DNA from: Pseudomonadota bacterium
GTDB taxonomy: Bacteria > Pseudomonadota > Alphaproteobacteria > UBA8366 > GCA-2717185
Assembly: GCA_027619655.1 (NCBI GenBank)
Contig: JAQCHR010000035.1
Span: forward strand, 1 to 14,062
Length of the DNA: 14,062 bases
Reading direction: 5' to 3'
Numbering within the stretch: position 1 is the stretch's first letter; the number at the start of each line of letters is the position of its first letter. The notes beneath the pieces are model-generated. The model was given only the letters and a program-made list of their open reading frames with translations. It ran no database searches and was not told the DNA's origin. The position numbers were made by a program, and so were the translations under genes. Positions 6,713 to 14,035 of the stretch are shown piece by piece.

Positions 6713-7150
6713 ATGAACCTCTCGGGAATGATTGGCTCGCTCGGAGATTTTCAGGAACGGGTCCGGCGCGGCGTCCGCCGACGGGTCCGCGCCGTGGCGA
6801 CGGGGCTGTGCGGCGCGCTATTCATCCTCGGGGCCGCCGGTTTTGGCGTCGCTGCAGGGTATATGCGGCTGGCTATCGAAATGCCCGCCTATCAGGCAGC
6901 GCTGATCGTTGCGGCCTGCCTGTTGTTTGTCGGCGTTGTCATTATGGCCGTCGCCCGGTCTGAAACCCGGCGCGATACGCCTGCCGCGGCGGACGCGGCG
7001 CCGGACCTTGCGCGCCAGATCGACGAAGCGACCAACCGGGCGACGCAGGAGGCCATGGCGGAGGTCAGGCGCAGCCCGCTTTCCGCCATTCTGACATCGG
7101 TGGCCGTGGGGGCCGTGGTTGGCCTGTTGAGGCCCAACGACGATAAATGA
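6713..7150 (+). CDS. Phage-holin-superfamily / YqjE-like two-helix inner-membrane protein
   Basis: A 145-residue protein. After a basic amphipathic N-terminus (RVRRGVRRRVRAV, about 16-28), two hydrophobic helices follow at about residues 30-50 and 60-82, separated by a short loop, as in the YqjE/holin-X group. The C-terminal part is polar with a final weakly hydrophobic segment (LSAILTSVAVGAVVGLL, about 124-140). ATG 6713 is preceded by GGGGA seven bases away; an upstream in-frame extension has no support and overlaps the DUF883 gene. The stop overlaps the next start as ATGA, so it is probably translationally coupled to the channel gene. Despite the family name there are no phage genes nearby, and a lysis role is unlikely. 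It probably acts in the envelope with its DUF883 partner. Confidence 0.8.
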   Translation: MNLSGMIGSLGDFQERVRRGVRRRVRAVATGLCGALFILGAAGFGVAAGYMRLAIEMPAYQAALIVAACLLFVGVVIMAVARSETRRDTPAAADAAPDLARQIDEATNRATQEAMAEVRRSPLSAILTSVAVGAVVGLLRPNDDK

Positions 7151-8550
7151 TCCCGAGCCGGCCCGGTGCGCGACCGGGGTTACCAAGGGCCGTGGCGTGT
7201 CGTGCCGGGGTTCTTCGTTGCATCCTTCCTGTCATATTTCTTTTTCTGGCCGGCGCCTTTGCTGTGTCAGCCCAGACAACGACAGGCAACCCCGTGGGAA
7301 CGCCGGCAACGGCAACCGGCGACGGCGCCGCCGATGCCGCATTACGGAAGACGGTCTCCGGCATCCTGGACTCGTTCCGCAAGTTCGGAAAGGTGACCGT
7401 CGATGTAAGGGCGGGTGTTGTAACCCTCTCCGGTGAAGTGGCGGCAGAGGATGACAGGGCCGAAGCTGAATCTGTCGCGGCACAGTTTGGTGGCCAGGCC
7501 AATGTCAGGAACCATATCGCCGTATCGCAGGATATCCGGGACCGCGGCGCGGCGGTCTATGACCGCTTGCAGGATCGACTGAACGACCTGCTGGTATCGA
7601 TTCCGCTTTTCATCATTGCGGTGGCCCTCTTTTTAATTTTTCTGGCGGGGTCAAAATACGTCTCCCGACATGCCGGCATTCTCGACCGGCTGACCGGAAA
7701 TCCATTTCAACGGCAGTTGCTGGCCCAGTCCATCCGCGCCGTGATCATTGTGGTCGGTTTGCTTCTCGCGCTGGAGGTCCTGGACGCCACGTCGCTGATC
7801 GGCGCCGTACTTGGCGCCGCCGGTGTCACCGGGATTGTCCTCGGGTTTGCGCTCAAGGAGACAATCGAGAATTATGTTGCCGGATTGCTGCTGAGCCTGC
7901 GGCAACCCTTTTCACCCTTCGACCATATTCAGGTCCTCGAGTACGAGGGCCATGTAATCCGTTTGACGTCGCGTGCCACGATCCTCATGACCCTGGACGG
8001 CAATCATGTCCGCGTCCCCAACGCCGACGTATTCAAGAGCGCGGTCGTCAATTTCTCCCGTAACCCGGAGCGACGCTTCGAGTTCGAAATCAGCGTCGGT
8101 GTCGATGTGGACATCATTGCGGCCAGAGCGCTTGCCATAGAAACCGTGTCGTCAATGCCGGGCGTGCTCCATGAACCTGAACCGGATGCCTGGATCGAAA
8201 CGCTGGGTGATTCCAATCTCGTCCTCAAGGTGCTTGGCTGGATCGACCAGCGTGAATTTTCCCTTCCCAAGGTGCGCGGCGAAGCGATTCGCCGGGTCAA
8301 AGGGGCCTTTGAGGCAGCGGATTTCGACCTGCCCGAACCGATCTACCGCCTGAAAGTGATGGAGAAGGGCGACGCAGCAAGCGGCCCGGCGGCGGCGGCC
8401 CCACCAGCCGGTGAAACTCCGTCAATACCGGCAGCGGACGATTCGGCAGTTGATGTCGCGCGCGATACGCATCTTGAGCGCGAGGTCGCAAAGGAGCGCG
8501 CCGAAATGCCGGACGGCGACCTTCTGACGCCGAACGCCAGGCGGGAATAG
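7147..8550 (+). CDS. BON-domain MscS-type mechanosensitive channel
   Basis: A 467-residue membrane protein. It begins with a signal-peptide-like stretch (about residues 18-42, ending near VSAQ), then a BON domain (about 62-127, with VTVDVRAGVVTLSGEV and a closing NVRNHIAVS), placed in the periplasm. Hydrophobic helices follow at about 148-168 and 193-211, then the Gly/Ala-rich pore helix (about 215-250, LGAAGVTGIVLGFALKE), RQPFSPFDHI, and the MscS beta-domain motif VRVPNADVFKSAVVNFSRNP (289-308). The C-terminal alpha/beta domain runs to about 395, with an Ala/Pro-rich acidic tail after it. Such channels open under membrane tension and release solutes during hypo-osmotic shock. The BON domain probably contacts the envelope, but its role in channels is not settled. 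Starts within an ATGA overlap with the preceding gene. Confidence 0.92.
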   Translation: MIPSRPGARPGLPRAVACRAGVLRCILPVIFLFLAGAFAVSAQTTTGNPVGTPATATGDGAADAALRKTVSGILDSFRKFGKVTVDVRAGVVTLSGEVAAEDDRAEAESVAAQFGGQANVRNHIAVSQDIRDRGAAVYDRLQDRLNDLLVSIPLFIIAVALFLIFLAGSKYVSRHAGILDRLTGNPFQRQLLAQSIRAVIIVVGLLLALEVLDATSLIGAVLGAAGVTGIVLGFALKETIENYVAGLLLSLRQPFSPFDHIQVLEYEGHVIRLTSRATILMTLDGNHVRVPNADVFKSAVVNFSRNPERRFEFEISVGVDVDIIAARALAIETVSSMPGVLHEPEPDAWIETLGDSNLVLKVLGWIDQREFSLPKVRGEAIRRVKGAFEAADFDLPEPIYRLKVMEKGDAASGPAAAAPPAGETPSIPAADDSAVDVARDTHLEREVAKERAEMPDGDLLTPNARRE

Positions 8551-8598
8551 CCGATCTTCATCAATACCGTAGCGTCGTTTTGCTGCCAGACGACCGCC

Positions 8599-9768
8599 AT
8601 GAATGAACAAGAATCCAATGAAACGGGCTCGGCGATGGATGCGGAGGGGCCGGATGGACTGACGGCGACGGAACTGATGGGCATTATGCTCGGCATGATG
8701 CCGTTTGCCGTGACGGGGCTGGCGTTGCTGGCATTTCTGTATACGGCGTATTTCGCGGCGGAACTCTTCCTGCCCGTCTTTTTTGCGGTTTTCCTGACCA
8801 TCATCCTGCGGCCCCTGGTGCGGAGCATGAAGCGGATTGGTATCCCGCAAGTGATCGGTGCGTTGATCATACTGTTTTGCTTGATCGGCCTGTTGGCCGG
8901 AGCGACGGCACGATTATCGACGCCTGCGGAGCAATGGCTGCAGCGTCTTCCCAGTATCCAGCGCGAAATCGAAGCGAAACTCTGGCCGGTCAAGCGGTCG
9001 ATCGAACAGGCGCAGGAAGCGACCGAAAAAATCCAGGATCTCGCGGATGGGAAAAACGGGTCCACCCGTAACCAGGAAGTCACGGTCAAGGAATCGTCGT
9101 TGCTCAGCCGCGCCTTCGAGACGACGTGGTTTACCATTGTCCAGGGGCTGATCATCCTTGCCCTGACGTTCTTTTTCCTCGCCCAGGACATCGAAAAGAC
9201 CCGGAAGGCGATCCGGAAATTGCCGCTGCGCGAGCACCGGGCATCGATCGAGGACATCTTTGAAGCCGTTCAGGCGACCATCACCCGGTTTCTGCAGATC
9301 AGCGCCGTCATTTATGTCTCGCTGGGTCCTATAACGGCACTGGCCATGTATCTTCTGGGCATGCCGAACCCGGTAATGTGGGGAATACTGGCAATGGTAC
9401 TGGGCTTCACGCCCTATGTGGGCCCGTTGATCGTCTTCGGGTGTATTACGGTCGTGTCGTTGCTGTCGTTCGACGATTGGTGGCAGGTACTGGCGCCGCC
9501 ATTGGTATATGGCGGTCTGACAGTCGTGGAAGGCTATTTCATAACGCCGACGGTACTGGGGCGTCACCTGACGGTCAGCCCCATAGCCGTTTTTCTGTCC
9601 ATGCTGCTATGGACCTGGGTCTGGGGAATGGCGGGTGCCTTGCTGGCTGTTCCCATCCTTGTCGTCGTCATGACGACTGCGCAGCATCTTACGGCGATAT
9701 TGCGGAAACCCCGGCAATCCCGCCCTGACGGGAAGCATGAAATCACGGCTGCCGACCCAGTATCCTGA
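8599..9768 (+). CDS. AI-2E family (UPF0118) transporter-like membrane protein
   Basis: A 389-residue polytopic membrane protein of the PF01594 family. A polar N-terminus of about 25 residues precedes a hydrophobic hairpin (about 34-70) ending in RPLVRSMKRIGIP, a third helix (about 84-104), a long soluble helical region (about 105-172, charged), and a C-terminal block of about five helices with the family pattern PNPVMWGILAMVLGFTPYVGP, a GGLTVVEGYFITPTVLGRHL-like segment and the closing WGMAGALLAVPILVVV. Some members move autoinducer-2 or sodium/protons; most have no known substrate, and the name should not be taken as function. It follows the channel gene by 48 bases on the same strand and probably shares its transcript. 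No strong ribosome binding site is seen before ATG 8599. Confidence 0.9.
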   Translation: MNEQESNETGSAMDAEGPDGLTATELMGIMLGMMPFAVTGLALLAFLYTAYFAAELFLPVFFAVFLTIILRPLVRSMKRIGIPQVIGALIILFCLIGLLAGATARLSTPAEQWLQRLPSIQREIEAKLWPVKRSIEQAQEATEKIQDLADGKNGSTRNQEVTVKESSLLSRAFETTWFTIVQGLIILALTFFFLAQDIEKTRKAIRKLPLREHRASIEDIFEAVQATITRFLQISAVIYVSLGPITALAMYLLGMPNPVMWGILAMVLGFTPYVGPLIVFGCITVVSLLSFDDWWQVLAPPLVYGGLTVVEGYFITPTVLGRHLTVSPIAVFLSMLLWTWVWGMAGALLAVPILVVVMTTAQHLTAILRKPRQSRPDGKHEITAADPVS

Positions 9769-9829
9769 GATTATCCGTCACCATTCCATCGAAGGCTGCC
9801 GCACACGTCGATTTTCCGGCGTATGCAAG

Positions 9830-9854
9830 GGAACTCTTGGGCCCGCTGTGCGTT
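9830..9854 (+). promoter_or_regulatory. Canonical EcfG (general stress sigma) promoter
   Basis: GGAAC (9830-9834), a 16-base spacer and CGTT (9851-9854) match the full sigma-EcfG consensus. The element lies in the 183-base gap after the AI-2E family gene and points at the small membrane protein starting at 9952, leaving about a 90-base leader, close to that of the promoter at 6271-6295. Confidence 0.65.
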
Positions 9855-9951
9855 ACTATCCAACGTGGCTGCGGCATGCGCCTGTCTTTTCGGATGGCGG
9901 TTTTCGGGCCTGCGTGATTGCCAAAAAAATCAACAAACCAGGAGTCGAGAC

Positions 9952-10143
9952 ATGGGTGTCGAAGTTGTTGGAATAGTTGGGCTTATCATATTGATCGCGG
10001 ATATTTGGGCGATTCTGAACGTCATACAAAGCGGCGCATCGACGGGAGGGAAAGTATTGTGGATTCTTCTGATCCTGGTTCTGCCGATCGTGGGACTGCT
10101 CATTTGGCTGGTTGCCGGGCCGCGCAACCGCGGCGTCGCATAG
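9952..10143 (+). CDS. Small PLDc_N-domain membrane protein
   Basis: A 63-residue peptide, almost all membrane: helix one about residues 4-25 (VVGIVGLIILIADIWAILNV), a short polar turn with GASTGGK, helix two about 34-55 (VLWILLILVLPIVGLLIWL), then a basic tail AGPRNRGVA. The pattern of two helices with ILP.VG..IWL is that of the phospholipase D N-terminal (PLDc_N) domain, here free-standing without any catalytic domain, as found widely in stress-induced small proteins. GGAG at 9941-9944 lies seven bases before ATG 9952, fixing the start; a longer in-frame reading upstream would run through the promoter. The EcfG-like promoter predicts induction under general stress. Function is unknown. Confidence 0.82.
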   Translation: MGVEVVGIVGLIILIADIWAILNVIQSGASTGGKVLWILLILVLPIVGLLIWLVAGPRNRGVA

Positions 10144-10158
10144 AAGGCGGGATAGCAG

Positions 10159-10184
10159 GGCCCGGTTCGGTTGCAGTTCCGGCC
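10159..10184. terminator. Short hairpin between convergent genes
   Basis: GGCCCGG (10159-10165) can pair with CCGGCC (10179-10184) if one C is bulged, around a 13-base loop. It occupies the 40-base gap between the rightward small membrane protein and the leftward amidohydrolase, touching the latter's stop codon. There is no clear T-run, so this is weak. Confidence 0.25.
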
Positions 10185-11866
10185 TATTGCCGAAGCACGC
10201 GTCCCGAACGCGCGCCCGTACAGGTGCCGTGATCGTACAGGACCGAGCCATTGACGATGACGTAATCAATACCGTGCGGCGGCGTGTAGAGTCGCTCGCC
10301 CCCGGCGGGCAGGTCGCGGCGGACCTCCGTTGCCTTCATGGCGGAACCGACATGGTCGCGGTCGAATATCGTGATATCCGCCGCCATGCCCGGTGCGAGC
10401 CGCCCCCGGTCGGTGATCCCGAACAGCGCCGCAGGTTCGCCCGTGATGCGGTGAATTGCGCGCTCCAGGCTCATGGCCTTCCGGTCGCGCACCCAGTGAC
10501 CCAGGATGTATGTCGCGTAGCCGGATTCCAGAAGCATATCGACATGCGCCCCGCCATCGGACATGCCGATGAGGATGCGATCATCCTGTACCTGCGCCTC
10601 GACCCGGTCGGGTTCCGCATTGGCGATGCCGCCGAGGTATTTGAGAGCCAGCCCATCCTCGACCGCGAGGTCGAAGAAGGTGTCGATCGGCGCATCGCCG
10701 CGCTCGGCGGCGATTTCGGCGACGGTACGCCGCAGGTATTTTTCCATCGCCGGGCTTTTGACGCGGAGCACCTGCGAATCCTTCCAGGCCGCGGAAAAGA
10801 ACTTTCCGCCGGCCTCCCATTCCGCCAGCACCGCACGGCGGTAGGCGGGGTCGCTGTAGTGTTTCATCTGTTCGTCGAAGGACTGTCCCAGCACTTTCTG
10901 GCCCGCGTCCAGATCGGTCATGAAGAACGGATTGCTTAGCCCGACCTCGATCGTCAGCGGTCGCGAGGTACCCTGCGGTTTGCCGCCTCTCGCGACCAGC
11001 GGCTCGATCTTCTTCAGATAGGCGGCGAAGGCCTCGGTTCCGTCGCTGCTGCTGCTGACCGCGCCGGACCAGCTGACGGGCCGGCCGCTTTCGGTCATGA
11101 ACATGTCCAGCAGCGCGTATTCCTTGTCGCTCAGATTTCCCAGCCGGTCGGCGCAATTCGTCTGGATCACGCCGCGGCCGACCTTCTTCAGCACCCGGGC
11201 ATAGCAGCGTAACTCATCCAGGCTCGCCAGGGTGCAGGCCAGCGGCTGGCCCTTCCAGCCTTTCTGGCGGGTGATGGTGGTGGTGCTGAACCCGTTCGCC
11301 CCGGCCCGCATCGCGGATTCGAGCAGCGCCGCGATACGGCCGGTTTCGGCTTCGGTTGCCGCGCGTTTGACGGCGGCGTCGCCCATGACATAGCGGCGTA
11401 GCGCGGCCAGCGGCATCAGGAAACTGATATTGATGCCCGGCTCGCGCGATTCCGCATAGCTCATGTAGCTTTCGAAGGATTCCCATTCCCAGGTGACACC
11501 GGCGGCCAGCACATCAATCGACATGCCTTCCAGGCTGACCAGGTCCAGCGCATTGATTTCGCGGTGCTCCGGCAGGCTGGGGGCGACGCCGATACCGCAA
11601 TTGCCGACGACAACCGTCGTGACGCCATGTTCCGCCGAGGAACTCAGGATCGGATCCCAGCAGATCTGGGCATCGTAATGGGTGTGGATATCGACAAATC
11701 CGGGGCAAACGACCCTGCCCGAGGCGTCAATTTCCGTCGTCGCTGCGCCGCTGACCACGCCGATTTCAGCAATGACGCCATCGCGAACGGCAATATCGGC
11801 GGTGATGCCGGTTGTACCGGTGCCGTCCACGACGAACCCGTTGCGGACGAGAAGATCGTAGGACAT
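10184..11866 (-). CDS. N-acyl-D-amino-acid deacylase-like amidohydrolase
   Basis: A 560-residue amidohydrolase of the D-aminoacylase group (COG3653), which cleaves N-acyl amide bonds. The N-terminal strand block (LLVRNGFVVDGTG, IAVRDGVIAEIG) leads to PGFVDIHTHYD with metal ligands His61 and His63, and GVTTVVVGNCGIG with Cys90, the bridging cysteine of D-aminoacylases. GMSDGGAHVDM holds the expected Asp near the C-terminal side of the barrel, and GRLAPGMAADITIFD closes the beta sandwich. Oddly, there is no histidine at all between residues 102 and 335, where the classical enzyme has two further ligands. ATG 11866 is fixed by GGGAGG (11880-11875) eight bases upstream; a TTG-initiated extension to 11974 is unlikely. 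It follows the amidase gene on the same strand after 232 bases. Substrate unknown. Confidence 0.85.
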   Translation of the reverse strand: MSYDLLVRNGFVVDGTGTTGITADIAVRDGVIAEIGVVSGAATTEIDASGRVVCPGFVDIHTHYDAQICWDPILSSSAEHGVTTVVVGNCGIGVAPSLPEHREINALDLVSLEGMSIDVLAAGVTWEWESFESYMSYAESREPGINISFLMPLAALRRYVMGDAAVKRAATEAETGRIAALLESAMRAGANGFSTTTITRQKGWKGQPLACTLASLDELRCYARVLKKVGRGVIQTNCADRLGNLSDKEYALLDMFMTESGRPVSWSGAVSSSSDGTEAFAAYLKKIEPLVARGGKPQGTSRPLTIEVGLSNPFFMTDLDAGQKVLGQSFDEQMKHYSDPAYRRAVLAEWEAGGKFFSAAWKDSQVLRVKSPAMEKYLRRTVAEIAAERGDAPIDTFFDLAVEDGLALKYLGGIANAEPDRVEAQVQDDRILIGMSDGGAHVDMLLESGYATYILGHWVRDRKAMSLERAIHRITGEPAALFGITDRGRLAPGMAADITIFDRDHVGSAMKATEVRRDLPAGGERLYTPPHGIDYVIVNGSVLYDHGTCTGARSGRVLRQ

Positions 11867-11945
11867 GCGGCGCGCCTCCCAGCCTGTCGGAAACCCGATA
11901 TTGCGGCGCGGAAAATTCCATGCGGAAGGACCGGACCGTTCAGTG

Positions 11946-11974
11946 ATGGTGCCTGATTGGCGCGGTCTGGGCAA
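11946..11974 (-). promoter_or_regulatory. Possible sigma70-type promoter of the amidohydrolase gene
   Basis: On the minus strand TTGCCC (11974-11969), a 17-base spacer and CACCAT (11951-11946) lie about 80 bases upstream of ATG 11866. Matches to consensus are partial (4 of 6 and 3 of 6). The 232-base gap to the amidase allows a separate promoter. Confidence 0.25.
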
Positions 11975-12098
11975 TATGTGTCGATGGGGCCGAACGATTT
12001 CCCCGATGCAAGGATACTGGCCCGCGCCCGGTTCGCCTTCACGATTTCAGCGTAAAATATCTTTCCTGCCGATCGGCGTCGTTTGCCTGGCCGTACGA

Positions 12099-13724
12099 TC
12101 AAAAATGGAACGTGTTCGACGGCTCGTCGGTAAAGGGCCGGGTTCGGTTGATACGACCGAGCATCGCCGCAACATAAGGGGCCGCTGCCCGGACCTGGTC
12201 GATCTGCGCCTCGTCTAGCGGCAGTCCGGCCGCGGCGACAGCACGCGCAACTTGGTCGCGGGTTTTTTCGGTCGCGCCGGAAGGTTCGTCCGGTGCCGGC
12301 TGCGGGGGCGGCAAAACAGGCGCATCGGGATCAAGCACCGGGCGGCGCTGCCGCCATGTCGTGGCATTTTCATAGGCCGCGCCCGCCTGCAGCACCGGTG
12401 CATCGGCGAACGGCCTTCCCGCAAGCTGCATCGACAGTGGCAGGCCGGCTTCGCTGTACCCGATATTGACCGCCAGGGCCGGACCGCCCATGACATTGAA
12501 GGGGGTCGTGATCGCCGGCTTTTCCCAGAACGACACCGTGCGATGCGAATCGAAGCGCGGGGCGGGGCCATACGTGCCGGCAGTGACCAACAGGTCGTAA
12601 CGATCCCAGACCTGACCCATTTCAGCCAGCATCACACGGCGTTCGCGCTGCGCCTGCACATAGTCGATCCCGGTGATCAGGCAGGCAGGCGTGCAGCGAC
12701 CAAGGAAGTCCGACCCGAAATCGCCGGGCCGCGTGCGCAGCGCGCCTTCATGCACCGCGTAAAGCTCGGATTCGGCGATAACGACCTTGACGTCGTAATA
12801 GTCCTGCATCGGACGCAGTCTTACATCCTCCAGCACGGCACCCAGGCCGCGCAGTACGTCATAGGCGGCTTCCAGCGCCCTGCGCATTTCATCGTTGGTC
12901 GGCAGGTCTTCTTCATAGAAATGGCGGATGATGCCGATACGCTTGCCCTTGAGGTCGCCGCCCAGCGCCGCCCGGTAATCCGGTATCGCCACATTTGCGC
13001 TCGCGGGGTCGCGCGGATCATGGCCGGCAAGGGCCTGCATCATCAGCGCCGCATCCTCGACGGTCCATGTCAGGGGTCCGCAATGATCGAACGTGTAAGA
13101 GTTCGCGATCACGCCGGCCCGGCTGACCAGCCCGTAGGTGGGCTTGAAACCGGCGACGCCGCACAAGCAGGCGGGATTGCGGATCGAGCCGCCCGTATCA
13201 GAACCCAGCGCGCCGGGCAGCAATCCGGCGGCCACGGCGGCGCCGGATCCGCTGGATGAGCCGCCGGTGACATGGTCCAGACCCCAGGGATTGCGGGCCG
13301 GCGGCCAGGGCAGGTCGAATGACGGGCCGCCATGGGCGAATTCATGGGTCGACAGCTTGCCCAGCAGGATCATGCCGGCGTCATACAGCCGCGCCACGGT
13401 CGTCGCGTCCTGCTGCGGGATATGATTTTCCATGATCCTGGAGTGACCGGACGTCCGTATTCCACTGGTCTCATAGATATCCTTGAGTCCGAAGGGAATA
13501 CCATGCAGCGGCCCCCGGTAATGGCCGCCGGCGATTTCTGTTTCGGCCAACCGCGCCTGCTGCAGCGCGCGGTCCGCCGTCAGCGTGATGAATGCATCAA
13601 GTTGCGGGCCCACGGCCTCGATCCGGCGCAGATAGGCCTCGACGAGTTCCACCGGCGACAGTGCCTTGCGGGCAATTCTGTCTCCGGCCTCCGCAATGGT
13701 GAGAAAGTGGATGTCATCAGACAC
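12099..13724 (-). CDS. Amidase-signature hydrolase with C-terminal GatC/AtzG-like extension
   Basis: A 541-residue amidase-signature enzyme, hydrolysing an amide to acid and ammonia. The Ser-cisSer-Lys triad is visible: Lys81 in PFGLKD, Ser156 in TGGSSSGSG and Ser180 in GSDTGGSIRNPA, with the same spacings (75 and 24) as GatA. The catalytic fold ends near residue 460 (TTPFNVMGGPALAV, LPLSMQLAGRPF). A Pro/Ala linker follows, then about 55 residues (487-541) with GLPLDEAQIDQVRAAAPYV and a terminal DEPSNTFHF. This helical-hairpin pattern resembles GatC and AtzG, which normally are separate small partners of such amidases. Start is GTG 13724-13722 with AAGGA seven bases upstream. It is first in a leftward pair with the D-aminoacylase-like gene. 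It is not a tRNA amidotransferase subunit by context, as no gatB is near. Confidence 0.92.
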   Translation of the reverse strand: MSDDIHFLTIAEAGDRIARKALSPVELVEAYLRRIEAVGPQLDAFITLTADRALQQARLAETEIAGGHYRGPLHGIPFGLKDIYETSGIRTSGHSRIMENHIPQQDATTVARLYDAGMILLGKLSTHEFAHGGPSFDLPWPPARNPWGLDHVTGGSSSGSGAAVAAGLLPGALGSDTGGSIRNPACLCGVAGFKPTYGLVSRAGVIANSYTFDHCGPLTWTVEDAALMMQALAGHDPRDPASANVAIPDYRAALGGDLKGKRIGIIRHFYEEDLPTNDEMRRALEAAYDVLRGLGAVLEDVRLRPMQDYYDVKVVIAESELYAVHEGALRTRPGDFGSDFLGRCTPACLITGIDYVQAQRERRVMLAEMGQVWDRYDLLVTAGTYGPAPRFDSHRTVSFWEKPAITTPFNVMGGPALAVNIGYSEAGLPLSMQLAGRPFADAPVLQAGAAYENATTWRQRRPVLDPDAPVLPPPQPAPDEPSGATEKTRDQVARAVAAAGLPLDEAQIDQVRAAAPYVAAMLGRINRTRPFTDEPSNTFHF

Positions 13725-13754
13725 GCGCCGTTCCTTCCATGGAAAATTTCGCCA

Positions 13755-13783
13755 GCAAAGCCCCGTGCTCTGCTACTGGTCAA
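13755..13783 (-). promoter_or_regulatory. Possible promoter of the amidase gene
   Basis: TTGACC on the minus strand (13783-13778) matches five of six -35 bases; the expected -10 position 17 bases on (13760-13755, CTTTGC) is poor. It lies about 30 bases upstream of the GTG start. Confidence 0.2.
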
Positions 13784-13908
13784 TACCATGCCCCCAGGCG
13801 GACTTCGCGCCGACTTTCAGATCGTGGACGATGCTGAGGGCATGCCGGATTCCAATCATCGTCATACCGTGTACCGTTCTCGACCTGATGGGACATGTCG
13901 TGGACTGA

Positions 13909-13992
13909 TTATAATCGTTCGCGCACTGCCTCGTAAGGCGTCTTGCCGCTAAAGGCACCGTGTGGTGTTGTGAGGTTGTCGAAGCGCTCCTT
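13909..13992 (-). pseudogene. Transposase C-terminal remnant (integrase-core, IS3/IS481-like)
   Basis: On the minus strand a frame ending at TAA 13911-13909 encodes KERFDNLTTPHGAFSGKTP followed by YEAVRERL. PHGAF-GKTPYEA is the typical last segment of DDE integrase-core transposases of IS3/IS481 type. Upstream of about 13992 the same frame loses resemblance and stops at 14043-14041, so only about 27 residues remain and no catalytic residues are included. It lies beside the 5' end of the amidase gene, marking an old insertion. Identification rests on a short motif, so the family is uncertain. Confidence 0.55.
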
Positions 13993-13997
13993 TAGTA

Positions 13998-14035
13998 GTG
14001 TCCCACCGAGTGGTGTAAGAACTGGTGTCCACCGG
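13998..14035. repeat. Near-direct repeat next to the transposase remnant
   Basis: GTGTCCCACCG (13998-14008) and GTGTCCACCGG (14025-14035) share a GTGTCC(C)ACCG core 27 bases apart in the same orientation, immediately beyond the point where transposase similarity stops. Spaced repeats of this type are typical of insertion-sequence ends, but the rest of any element lies outside the window. Confidence 0.35.

Noticed and set aside
6713..7150. Prophage holin or lysis cassette
   Set aside because: The holin-superfamily label is generic; neighbours are DUF883 and MscS, with no endolysin, spanin or phage structural genes.
10112..10939. Long plus-strand open frame opposite the amidohydrolase
   Set aside because: The minus strand has clear amidohydrolase motifs, an ideal ribosome binding site and a good start; the plus-strand product resembles nothing and overlaps the end of the small membrane protein.
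12252..13259. 335-codon plus-strand frame opposite the amidase
   Set aside because: Shadow of a well-supported amidase with an intact catalytic triad; Arg-rich low-complexity composition.
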